Assembly: GCA_963762735.1 (NCBI GenBank)
Contig: CAVXMG010000030.1
Span: 1 to 64,000, forward strand
DNA: 64,000 nt
Source of the DNA: DASXKD01 sp963762735
Lineage (GTDB): Bacteria > Actinomycetota > Actinomycetes > Streptosporangiales > Streptosporangiaceae
Direction of reading: 5' to 3'
The notes under the pieces were generated by a model, which saw nothing but the letters and a program-made list of their open reading frames with translations, did not search any database and was not told the origin of the DNA. Of the stretch, positions 24,230 through 32,737 are shown piece by piece. Made by a program: the position numbers and the translations under genes. How positions within the stretch are numbered: position 1 is the stretch's first letter; the number at the start of each line of letters is the position of its first letter.

Positions 24230-25896
24230 ATGACCGGAACGGCCCGGCTGTCCTACAGCCATGGCGCGTCGCCCGACCCGCTCCTCGGCGAGACGATCGG
24301 GGACAACCTGCGCCGGATCGCCGCGCAGCACCCCGGCCGCGAGGTGCTCGTGGACGTGCCCAGCGGGCGCCGGTGGACCTACGCCCAGTTCGACGCCGAC
24401 ACCGACACCCTCGCCCGGGGACTGATCGGTGCGGGCATCGAGGCGGGCGACCGGGTCGGCATCTGGTCCCCGAACTGCGCGGAGTGGGTGCTGCTCCAGT
24501 ACGCCACCGCCAAGGCCGGCGCGGTGCTTGTGAACATCAACCCGGCCTACCGCAGCCACGAACTCGGTTACGTGCTGCGGCAGTCGGGCGTCCGGATGCT
24601 GGTCAGTGCCGAGTCGTTCAAGACGAGCAACTACCGGGCGATGATCGAGGAGGTCAGCGGCGACCTGGACGCCCTGGAGCAGGTCGTCTACCTGGGCTCC
24701 GCGGAGTGGGACGCGCTGATGGCGGCCGGGGCATTGCAGGGGGATGGCGGTCGGAGGGGAGACCCGCTGGCCGCACGCAGGCGGGGCTGGCCTTCGACGA
24801 CCCGATCAACATCCAGTACACCAGCGGGACCACGGGATTCCCCAAGGGCGCGACGCTGTCCCACCACAACATCCTCAACAACGGGCTGTTCATCGGGGAG
24901 GGCTGCCGCTACACCGAGGCGGACCGGGTCTGCATCCCGGTGCCGTTCTACCACTGCTTCGGCATGGTCCTCGGTAACCTCGCCTGCACCACGCACGGCG
25001 CCTGCATCGTCATCCCCTCCCCCGGCTTCGAGCCGGCCGCCGCGCTGGAGGCGGTGCAGGCCGAGCGGTGCACGTCGCTGTACGGGGTCCCGACCATGTT
25101 CATCGCCGAACTGGCCCTGCCCGACTTCGCCAGCTACGACCTGTCCACGCTGCGGACCGGGATCATGGCCGGCTCGCCGTGCCCGGTCGAGGTGATGAAG
25201 CGGGTGGTCAGCGAGATGCACATGGCCGAGGTGACCATCTGCTACGGGATGACGGAGACCTCGCCGGTGTCCACCCAGACGCGGGCGGACGACGACATGG
25301 AACGCCGGGTGTCCACCGTGGGCCGGGTGCACCCGCACGTCGAGGTCAAGATCATCGACCCGGAGACCGGCCAGGTCGTGCCGCGCGGGACGTCGGGGGA
25401 ACTGTGCACCCGGGGTTACTCGGTGATGCTCGGCTACTGGGACGACGAGGAGCAGACCCGCGGCGCCATCGACGCGGCGCGCTGGATGCACACCGGCGAC
25501 CTGGCCGTCATGGACGACGCGGGCTACCTGAACATCGCCGGGCGGATCAAGGACATGGTGATCAGGGGCGGGGAGAACATCTACCCCCGCGAGGTCGAGG
25601 AATTCCTCTACGCCCACCCCGCGATCGAGGACGTCCAGGTGATCGGCGTGCCCGACGCGAGGTTCGGCGAGGAACTGTGCGCCTGGGTGAGGCTGCGCCC
25701 GGGCGAGGCGCTCAGCCTGGAGGAACTGCGCCAGTTCTGCACCGGCAAGATCGCCCACTACAAGATCCCGCGTTACCTGCGAATCTCGGACGACTTCCCG
25801 ATGACCGTCACCGGCAAGGTGCAGAAGTACAAGATGCGCGAGGTGACCGTGGCCGAGCTTGACCTCGGCGAGGCCGCTGGCACCAAGACCGCCTGA
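24230..25896 (+). pseudogene. fatty-acyl-CoA synthetase (AMP-binding), one frameshift
   Basis: ANL-superfamily acyl-CoA synthetase that activates medium/long fatty acids via acyl-AMP. The N-terminal part (to about 24735) is in one frame, starting MTGTARLSYSHGASPDPLLG after a GAGGGGG ribosome binding site. The rest (from about 24790) is one frame back and holds all the core motifs: YTSGTTGFPKGATLSHHN, CYGMTETSPVSTQ, MHTGDLAVMDDAGY, GRIKDMVIRGGENIYP and the catalytic Lys in PMTVTGKVQKYKMRE. The change of frame is equivalent to one missing base, most likely in the G-runs between 24737 and 24770. Because everything else is intact I suspect a sequence error rather than gene death. Convergent with the LysE gene. 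Confidence 0.88.
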
Positions 25897-25968
25897 GCGG
25901 GCCGCCGTCTCGATTCCCGCCGGGCCTGCGATGCCACCGCCGTGGCTGGCGGGGGCCCAGTGCGCCGG

Positions 25969-26634
25969 TCAGTCCCGGCGGCCGGTGAGGGCCAGGGTCA
26001 CGCCCAGTCCGATCATGGTGAGCCCGCCGAGGCCGCCGACGAGTTCCAGCCGCCGTGGCGAGCGGGCGAACCAGGCCCGCACGCCGCTGGCGGCCAGGCC
26101 CCAGGTGCCGTCGGAGATCAGTCCGATCGGCAGCGAGACCAGGCTCAGCAGCAGAAGCTGGAGCGGCACATGCCCGGCCGAGGAGTTGGCGAACTGCGGC
26201 AGCACGGCCGCGAACAGCACGTACGCCTTCGGATTCGCCACGCCCACCGTGAACCCTTCGGCCGCAGCCCGCCAGCCGCCGCGCGGGGCCGCCGCCACGG
26301 CGATCACGGACTCCAGCGAACGGCGGTGCCTGATCGCCTTGACGCCCAGCCACACCAGGTAGCTGGCACCGCCGAACTTGACCACCAGGAACACGGTGTC
26401 AGAGCGCTGCACCAGGGCTCCGATGCCCAGGGCGACGCTCATCGCGACCACTTGCACCCCGGCCACGTTGCCGGCCACCGAGGCCAGCGCCGTGCGGCGG
26501 CCGTAGGCCAGCGCGCGGCCGATCACGAAAAGCACGCTCGGGCCGGGAATGGCGATCACGATCAGGCAGGTCACCGCGAACCCGAGTACCTGGCCAGTGG
26601 ACAGCACGTGCCCCAGGCTAGCTTGCCCCGCCAC
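25969..26634 (-). CDS. LysE/RhtB family exporter
   Basis: 221-residue amino-acid/metabolite exporter with the LysE fold: six hydrophobic segments, the diagnostic IAIPGPSVLFVIGRALAYGRR near the start (conserved PGP motif), and a central GFTVGVANPKAYVLF block. Substrate cannot be told; relatives export lysine, arginine, homoserine or threonine. Dihydrodipicolinate reductase (dapB, lysine pathway) begins just upstream on the same strand and its stop lies 16 nt before this start, so lysine or a related amino acid is a reasonable guess. GTG 26634 is used; GTG 26607 (VLSTGQVLGF) is an equally possible start. Confidence 0.85.
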   Translation of the reverse strand: MAGQASLGHVLSTGQVLGFAVTCLIVIAIPGPSVLFVIGRALAYGRRTALASVAGNVAGVQVVAMSVALGIGALVQRSDTVFLVVKFGGASYLVWLGVKAIRHRRSLESVIAVAAAPRGGWRAAAEGFTVGVANPKAYVLFAAVLPQFANSSAGHVPLQLLLLSLVSLPIGLISDGTWGLAASGVRAWFARSPRRLELVGGLGGLTMIGLGVTLALTGRRD

Positions 26635-26650
26635 GCCAGCCGCGAGTGGC

Positions 26651-27394
26651 TTACAGCCCCAGCAGCGGGTCCAGGCCGACGGTCAGGCCGGCCGGCAGGC
26701 TGGCGATGCCGCGGATGGCGAGCAGCACCCCGGGCATGAACGAGACCCGGTCCATGGAGTCGTGCCGGATGGTGAGCACCTCGCCGGGACCGCCGAAGAG
26801 CACCTCCTGGTGGGCGACCAGGCCGGCCAGCCGGACGGAGTGCACGTGGACCCCGCCGCCCAGGGTGGCGCCCCTGGCCCCCTCCAGCGCGGACACGGTG
26901 GCGTCCGGCGGCGCGCCGAGCCCGGCCGCCGCCCTGGCCCCGGCGATCATCGTGGCCGTACGGGAGGCGGTGCCCGACGGGGCGTCGGCCTTGCCCGGGT
27001 GGTGCAGTTCGATGACCTCCGCGGAGGTGAAGAACCGGGCGGCCTGCTCGGCGAAGCGCATCATCAGCACCGCGCCGACCGAGAAGTTGGGCACGATGAG
27101 TGCCCGGACGCCCGGCGCGGCGGCCAGCCATTCGCGCACCTGCGCCAGCCTCGGCTCGTCGAACCCGGAGGTTCCGACGATCGTGTCCAGGCCCTTGCCG
27201 ATGCACCAGCGCAGGTTGTCCAGGACGGCGCCGGGATGGGTGAAGTCCACCACCACGTCGCACCCGGTCAGCGGATCGAGCGGATCGCCTTCGTCGACCC
27301 CGGCGCCGACCTCCATGTCGCCGGAGCCGGCGACCGTCTGGCACACCTGTGAGCCCATGCGCCCACGGGCGCCGAGCACACCCACTTTGATCAT
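26651..27394 (-). CDS. dapB: 4-hydroxy-tetrahydrodipicolinate reductase
   Basis: DapB reduces hydroxy-tetrahydrodipicolinate to tetrahydrodipicolinate in the lysine/diaminopimelate pathway, using NAD(P)H. 247 residues, the size of actinobacterial DapB. N-terminal nucleotide-binding motif VGVLGARGRMGSQV; cofactor-contact DFTHPGAV and GTSGF; catalytic signature ELHHPGKADAPSGTA with the paired His and the Lys; C-terminal dimer strand region. ATG at 27394. Downstream of the M16 peptidase, as in other actinomycetes. Confidence 0.95.
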   Translation of the reverse strand: MIKVGVLGARGRMGSQVCQTVAGSGDMEVGAGVDEGDPLDPLTGCDVVVDFTHPGAVLDNLRWCIGKGLDTIVGTSGFDEPRLAQVREWLAAAPGVRALIVPNFSVGAVLMMRFAEQAARFFTSAEVIELHHPGKADAPSGTASRTATMIAGARAAAGLGAPPDATVSALEGARGATLGGGVHVHSVRLAGLVAHQEVLFGGPGEVLTIRHDSMDRVSFMPGVLLAIRGIASLPAGLTVGLDPLLGL

Positions 27395-27438
27395 GACTGC
27401 CTGCCGTTCCTCCGGGCGGTGCGGGGTCCGGCCGGACG

Positions 27439-28743
27439 TCAGCCCAGTACGGCGGCGAAGGGTGCGCCGTCGTCGAACGGGCCGACCACGGCAAGCACCT
27501 TGGGCCGTCCCAGGATTTCCGCGGCCACCCGGCGCACATCGTCGTGGGTGACCGCCTCGATGGAAGCGAGGATCTCGTCTACGGGTTCGAGCCGGGAGTA
27601 CACCAGTTCCGACTTGCCGAGACGGCTCATCCGCGAGGACGGGTCCTCCAGGCCGAGGACCAGCGAACCGCGCAGCTGCCCCTTGCCCCGGTCGAGTTCG
27701 ACGTCGGTGAGGCCGCCGGAGATGACCTTGGCGATCTCGTCCTGGCAGATCGCCAGCACCTCGTCGGCCTTGGCCGGCAGGCAGCCGATGTAGATGGCCC
27801 ACATGCCGGTGTCGGAATGCTGCGACGCGAAGCTGTACACCGAGTAGGCCAGCCCGCGCTTCTCCCGCACCTCCTGGAACAGCCGGGACGACATGCCGCC
27901 GCCCAGGGCCGCGTTGAGCACCCCGACCGCGAACCTGTTCTCATCGACACGGGACATCCCGGCGCAGCCGAGCACCAGGTTGGCCTGCTCGATGCTGCGC
28001 GGTACCAGCCGCACGCCGGTGCCAGCCGCGAGGCTGTGGTCCGTGGCGGCCAGCCGCGGCGGGGTCGGTGCCGCGTCCCCGGAGAGGGCGGCACCGAACG
28101 CATCGGCGACCTGCCGGGTGACCATGTCGTGGTCGACGTTGCCGGCGACGGCTACGACCAGGTCCGGCGGTGTGTACCTGGCGGCATAGTGCCCGGCGAT
28201 CTGGTCCCTGGTGATCTCGTTGATCGAGGCCACGGAGCCGAGAATCGGCCGGCCGAGCGGGGTGTCGCCGAAGAGCTGCGCCGCGAACGCCTCGTGCACG
28301 GTGTCGGAGGGCTCGTCATCGTTCATCGCGATCTCTTCGAGGATCACGCCGCGCTCGGCGTCCACGTCCTTCGGCTCGATCAGGGAGCCGGTCACCATGT
28401 CGGACAGGACGTCGATCGCCAGCGGCAGGTCCGCGTCGAGTACCCGCGCGTAGTAGCAGGTGTACTCCTTGGCGGTGAAGGCGTTCAGCTCGCCGCCCAC
28501 CGCGTCCATGGCAGCGGAGATCTCCAGCGCGGTCCGCTTGCTGGTGCCCTTGAACAGCAGGTGTTCCAGGTAGTGCGTGGCCCCCGCGTGATCGAGATCC
28601 TCATCGCGGGAGCCCACACTGGCCCAGATGCCGATGGCCGCCGAACGCACCGTGGGCAGTGACTCGGTCACGATCCGCAGGCCGCCGGGCAGTACCGAGC
28701 GGCGCACGCCGTCGTCGCTGTCGTGCTGGGTGGTCACCGTCAT
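27439..28743 (-). CDS. M16 family zinc peptidase (processing-peptidase-like)
   Basis: 434-residue insulinase-type metallopeptidase. The inverted zinc motif HxxEH is present as HYLEHLLFKGT with the distal Glu in GVILEEIAMNDDE. The substrate-binding C-terminal half contains GGGMSSRLFQEVREKRGLAYSV, so both M16 modules are present in one chain. Relatives process signal or mis-targeted peptides; the exact substrate in actinomycetes is not settled. Its ATG overlaps the pnp stop (ATGA, 28740-28743), so it is translated with polynucleotide phosphorylase. Confidence 0.92.
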   Translation of the reverse strand: MTVTTQHDSDDGVRRSVLPGGLRIVTESLPTVRSAAIGIWASVGSRDEDLDHAGATHYLEHLLFKGTSKRTALEISAAMDAVGGELNAFTAKEYTCYYARVLDADLPLAIDVLSDMVTGSLIEPKDVDAERGVILEEIAMNDDEPSDTVHEAFAAQLFGDTPLGRPILGSVASINEITRDQIAGHYAARYTPPDLVVAVAGNVDHDMVTRQVADAFGAALSGDAAPTPPRLAATDHSLAAGTGVRLVPRSIEQANLVLGCAGMSRVDENRFAVGVLNAALGGGMSSRLFQEVREKRGLAYSVYSFASQHSDTGMWAIYIGCLPAKADEVLAICQDEIAKVISGGLTDVELDRGKGQLRGSLVLGLEDPSSRMSRLGKSELVYSRLEPVDEILASIEAVTHDDVRRVAAEILGRPKVLAVVGPFDDGAPFAAVLG

Positions 28744-31073
28744 GAGTCGCGGTGCCGCCGCTCACGATGGCGGGTCCGGTGACCGCCGCCACCGTCACCC
28801 TCGCCGCGCTGCCCGTCGCGGTCACCGCGGGAGTGGTCGCGGTGACCGTCGCCGCGGTCGTGCTGACCGCCGCCGAGGTCCTCGCCAGCCGCTTCCCGTT
28901 CCACGACCTCGACAGGGACGAGCGACAGCTTGCCGCGGTCGTCCACCTCGCGGATCTCCACCTGGATCTTGTCGCCGACCTTGATCACGTCGTCGACGTT
29001 CTCGATCCTGGCGCCGCCGTGCAGCTTGCGGATCTGGGTGATGTGCAGCAGGCCGTCCTTGCCGGGCAGCAGCGAGATGAACGCGCCGAACGTGGTCGTC
29101 TTCACCACGGTCCCGAGGAAGCGCTCGCCCACCTCGGGGATGTGCGGGTTGGCGATCGCGTTGATCGCCGTGCGCGCGGCCTCGGCGGACGGGCCGTCGG
29201 TGGCACCGATGTAGATCGTGCCGTCGTCCTCGATGGTGATCTCGGCGCCGGTGTCCTCCTGGATGGAGTTGATCATCTTCCCCTTGGGGCCGATCACCTC
29301 GCCGATCTTGTCCACCGGGACCTTGATGGTGATGATCCGCGGCGCGTACGGGCTCATCTCGCCCGGCACGTCGATGGCCTCGCGCATCACGTCCAGGATG
29401 GTCAGCCGGGCCGCCTTGGCCTGGGTCAGCGCCGCGGCGAGCACCGAGGCCGGGATGCCGTCGAGCTTGGTGTCGAGCTGGAGCGCGGTGATCACGTTCC
29501 GGGTGCCGGCCACCTTGAAGTCCATGTCGCCGAACGCGTCCTCGGCACCGAGGATGTCGGTCAGCGTGACGTACTGGCCGCCCTCGTGGATCAGGCCCAT
29601 GGCGATCCCGGCCACCATGTCCCGCAGCGGGACGCCGGCGTCGAGCAGCGCCATCGTGGAGGCGCACACCGAGCCCATCGAGGTCGAGCCGTTGGAGCCG
29701 ATCGCCTCGGACACCTGCCGGATCGCGTAGGGGAACTCCTCCCTGGTCGGGAGCACCGGGATCAGCGCGCGCTCGGCCAGCGCGCCATGACCGATCTCCC
29801 GCCGCTTGGGCGAGCCCACCCGGCCGGTCTCGCCGGTGGAGTACGGCGGCATGTTGTAGTTGTGCATGTACCGCTTGGTGCGGTCCGGATTGAGCGTGTC
29901 GATCGTCTGCTCCATCCGCAGCATGTTCAGCGTGGTGACGCCGAGCACCTGGGTCTCGCCCCGCTCGAACAGGGCCGAGCCGTGCACCCGGGGCAGCACG
30001 TGCGCCTCGGCGGACAGCCGCCTGATGTCGGCGAGGCCGCGCCCGTCGATGCGCAGGCCGTCGGTGATGATCCGCTCCCGTACCAGCTTCTTGGTGACCG
30101 CACGGAACGCCCCGCTGATCTCCTTCTCCCGGCCCTCGAACTGGCTGGCGAGCTTCTCGCCGGTCAGCGCCTTGATCCGGTCGGTCTCGGTGTCCCGCTC
30201 CTGCTTGCCCGCGATAGCGAGCGCCGGGGCCAGTTCCCCGGAGACCTCTGCGGCGACGGCGTCGTAGACGTCCGCCTCGTAGTCGGCGAACACCGGGAAC
30301 TCGGCGGTCGGCTTGGCGGCCGCGTCGGCGATGATCTGCTGGGCCTCGACGAGTGCCTTGATGAACGGCTTCGCCGCCTCCAGGCCCTGGGCGACCGTCT
30401 CCTCGATGGGGGCGACCGCGCCGCTGTCGGCGTCGGCGAGCAGGACCAGCGTGCGCGGCGTGGACTCGGCCTCGACCATCATGATGGCCACGTCGCCGTC
30501 CTCGAGCACCCGCCCGGCGACCACCATGTCGAAGGTCGCGTCCTCAAGCTGGGTGTGGGTGGGGAAGCCGACCCACTGGCCCTTGATCAGGGCGACCCGG
30601 ACGCCGCCGAGGGGGCCGGAGAACGGCAGCCCGGAAAGCTGGGTGGACAGTGAGGCGGCGTTGATGGCCACCACGTCGTACAGGTGCTCCGGGTGCAGGG
30701 CCAGGATCGTCTCGACGATCTGGACCTCGTTGCGCAGGCCCTTCACGAACGAGGGGCGCATCGGCCGGTCGATCAGGCGGCAGGTGAGGATGGCGTCCTC
30801 GGACGGCCGGCCCTCGCGCCGGAAGAAGGAGCCGGGGATCCGGCCCGCCGCATACATCTTCTCCTCGACGTCCACGGTGAGCGGGAAGAAGTCCAGCCCT
30901 TCCTTGGGGTGCTTGCCCGCCGTGGTCGCGGACAGGACCATGGTCTCGCTGTCTAGGTAGACGACGGCGGATCCGGCGGCGAGCCTGGCAAGCCGGCCGG
31001 TTTCGAACTTGATGGTGACGTTGCCGAAAGGCCCGTTATCAATAACGGCTTCGGCGGTATACACACCCTCCAC
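28740..31073 (-). CDS. pnp: polyribonucleotide nucleotidyltransferase (PNPase/GPSI)
   Basis: 3'-5' phosphorolytic exoribonuclease; in actinomycetes it also makes RNA tails. About 777 residues. Two RNase PH domains (first with PGSFFRREGRPSEDAILTCR, second with FERGETQVLGVTTLNML and the active-site region TSMGSVCASTMALLDAG), a helical linker, then KH (EVIGPKGKMINSIQEDTGA) and S1 (GERFLGTVVKTTTFGAFISL) domains. It ends in a 50-residue Gly/Asp/Arg/His tail, probably disordered and RNA-binding. GTG at 31073 is decided by a perfect AGGAGGT 7-8 nt upstream; the frame upstream is not coding-like. Follows rpsO with a 256-nt gap that may hold a processing site. Confidence 0.96.
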   Translation of the reverse strand: MEGVYTAEAVIDNGPFGNVTIKFETGRLARLAAGSAVVYLDSETMVLSATTAGKHPKEGLDFFPLTVDVEEKMYAAGRIPGSFFRREGRPSEDAILTCRLIDRPMRPSFVKGLRNEVQIVETILALHPEHLYDVVAINAASLSTQLSGLPFSGPLGGVRVALIKGQWVGFPTHTQLEDATFDMVVAGRVLEDGDVAIMMVEAESTPRTLVLLADADSGAVAPIEETVAQGLEAAKPFIKALVEAQQIIADAAAKPTAEFPVFADYEADVYDAVAAEVSGELAPALAIAGKQERDTETDRIKALTGEKLASQFEGREKEISGAFRAVTKKLVRERIITDGLRIDGRGLADIRRLSAEAHVLPRVHGSALFERGETQVLGVTTLNMLRMEQTIDTLNPDRTKRYMHNYNMPPYSTGETGRVGSPKRREIGHGALAERALIPVLPTREEFPYAIRQVSEAIGSNGSTSMGSVCASTMALLDAGVPLRDMVAGIAMGLIHEGGQYVTLTDILGAEDAFGDMDFKVAGTRNVITALQLDTKLDGIPASVLAAALTQAKAARLTILDVMREAIDVPGEMSPYAPRIITIKVPVDKIGEVIGPKGKMINSIQEDTGAEITIEDDGTIYIGATDGPSAEAARTAINAIANPHIPEVGERFLGTVVKTTTFGAFISLLPGKDGLLHITQIRKLHGGARIENVDDVIKVGDKIQVEIREVDDRGKLSLVPVEVVEREAAGEDLGGGQHDRGDGHRDHSRGDRDGQRGEGDGGGGHRTRHRERRHRDS

Positions 31074-31329
31074 GGGTGAGACCTCCTTGACTGGGGTCCC
31101 GCGTCCCGCCTTCCGCCGGTAGTGCTCCGGGCCATCGCTAGCCCGGCAAATGACCGCCGGCCGGTCTTCGATCGAAGCCCTCGGCCCGGATGCACGGCTA
31201 TCCGCCGCATTCGGCACCCGACCCGAGAACCACTACCGAGGACCGGCCCATGGTGCCCTCCGCACTCCGGAGCCGGGGCCGCGGGATGTTGCTCTCTAGT
31301 TGTGTTGCGGGCCGTGCCCTACGCCGAGC

Positions 31330-31599
31330 CTACCTGCGCAGGCCCAGCTTTTGGATGAGGGCACGGTAGCGCTCGATGTCATTGTTCATCAGGTACTTCA
31401 GCAGCCGGCGGCGCCTGCCCACCAACAGGAGCAGGCCACGACGGCTGTGATGGTCGTGCTTGTGCACCTTGAGGTGCTCGGTGAGATCGTTGATCCGCCG
31501 CGTCAGCAGAGCGACCTGGACCTCCGGCGAACCGGTGTCACCCTCACTGGTCGCGTGCCCGGCGATGATCTCCGTCTTTACTGCTGTGTCCAGCGGCAC
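31330..31599 (-). CDS. rpsO: 30S ribosomal protein S15
   Basis: 89 residues, full length for S15, which binds the central domain of 16S rRNA. Conserved blocks EGDTGSPEVQVALLTRRI, LTEHLKVHKHDHHSRRGL and LLLLVGRRRRLLKYL are all present. GTG start at 31599 with AAGGAA upstream. Lies directly before pnp, the usual pairing, in which S15 and PNPase expression are linked. The T7SS locus begins on its upstream side. Confidence 0.97.
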   Translation of the reverse strand: MPLDTAVKTEIIAGHATSEGDTGSPEVQVALLTRRINDLTEHLKVHKHDHHSRRGLLLLVGRRRRLLKYLMNNDIERYRALIQKLGLRR

Positions 31600-31769
31600 G
31601 TGCGTTCCTTATCTTTCGTTACTGATCTGGCGGGACTCCATCGCACTACCCAGCCCCGCGGGCGGGATCAGGCGATCCTGAATTCCCCTCGATCGGCCGT
31701 TTGAGGGTGCAGCCGACCAGGCCGACGATGCCGGCCACCAATTACGGTACCACGGTGCGGCCGGCGTTC

Positions 31770-32443
31770 TCACGCGTCCGCGGGCAGCTTCAGCAGCGCG
31801 GCCACCTGTCCCGCGAGGCCGTCGGCGGAGACCGGGACGGCCCGCTGCCACTGCTCGCCTTCGAGCTGCCAATGCCTCCCCTGGCCAGTGGCCACGAGCA
31901 GGGTACGCAGCAGGACGCTCGGCCCCTGCGCCACGGCCACCCGCAACCGGGTGACGGCCACGAAGGCGCCGGAGACCTCGGCGGTCGGCATCGGGATGAG
32001 CGGCCCGGCCTCGGACCCGGCATTCCCGGCCCGCCCGTGCCGGTCCGAAGCCATGTCCGCGCCGCACCAGCCGGCCAGGACCTGCACCGCCCGGTCCAGG
32101 CGGACCAGGACATGCGGCGGGAGCTTGCCCTCGGTGCCCGGCGACTGCTCGACCAGCCCGCACTGGCCGCTGGCGTGGCATCGTCCACCGGTACGGCCCA
32201 ATCGGGCAACGCGCGTCCCGGCGGCGGCGCCGGGGGCGCGCCAGGCGCGGCCAGCAGCGGCGTCACCACGTGGAGGAACGGCCCCCGTTCGGCCTCGGGA
32301 ACCGCCTCGGCGTCGAGGGTCACCGCGCCGAGTTCGGCCGCGGTGAACGGGTGCAGGCCGACCTCACCGGCACGGCGGACCTGCTTCCACCGCGCCCGCA
32401 TCCCGGCCGGGCCGCGCGCGGCCCTACTCCGCCGCCAGATCAC
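31770..32443 (-). pseudogene. unrecognised protein at T7SS border, one frameshift
   Basis: I do not recognise this protein. The N-terminal part (VRRAGEVGLHPFTAAELGAV, VPEAERGPFLHVVTPLLA) is in one frame to about 32190, and the C-terminal part (GKLPPHVLVRLDRAVQVLAG, EVSGAFVAVTRLRVAVAQG, GRHWQLEGEQWQRAVPV) is in another. One added base near 32182 would join them as DDATASGQCGLVEQSPG. Both halves have strong GC third positions, so it is a real gene of about 220 residues with an indel. It sits between rpsO and mycP, where T7SS accessory genes occur; an EspG-like chaperone was considered but I see no matching motif. Confidence 0.5.
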
Positions 32444-32487
32444 CGCAGGCTCACCGGACCGATGCTATGGCAGCCCACAGCCCGACA

Positions 32488-32693
32488 GGGCCGGGCGCCT
32501 GGCTTCCGCTGACAGCCGCAGCCGGAGTTCCTCAGACATGGCGCCCCGGGTCCGGGCCGCCCGCTCCGGGCCGGGCGCCTGGCTTCCGCTGACAGCCCGC
32601 AGCCGGAGTTCCTCAGACATGGCGCCCCGGGTCCGGGCCGCCCGCTCCGGGCCGGGCGCCTGGCTTCCGCTGACAGCCGCAGCCGGAGTTCCT
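32488..32693. repeat. 80-81-bp tandem repeat, 2.5 copies, upstream of mycP
   Basis: Copies start at 32488, 32568 and 32649, each with GGGCCGGGCGCCTGGCTTCC. Copies 1 and 2 are identical except for one extra C in copy 2; copy 3 is cut after 45 bp and runs into the mycP leader. The near-identity points to recent duplication or slippage. It may contain a duplicated promoter or operator of mycP. Confidence 0.9.
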
Positions 32694-32737
32694 AGAGTTG
32701 GGCCCGGAGAGCGGCGCATCGTTCCGGGAGGCCAGGG

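Noticed and set aside
4407..26634. natural-product biosynthetic cluster
   Set aside because: The acylase, amidase and acyl-CoA synthetase are far apart and unlinked to any polyketide, peptide synthetase, RiPP or terpene core gene.
28752..30653. 633-codon open frame on the plus strand across pnp
   Set aside because: It is an antisense shadow of pnp: high GC leaves long open frames, the translation is Val/Gly/Arg/His-rich without motifs, and pnp on the other strand has every expected domain.
32488..32693. possible CRISPR or satellite array
   Set aside because: Units are contiguous with no spacers and only 2.5 copies; no cas gene nearby. It is a plain tandem repeat. The same holds for 62144-62265.
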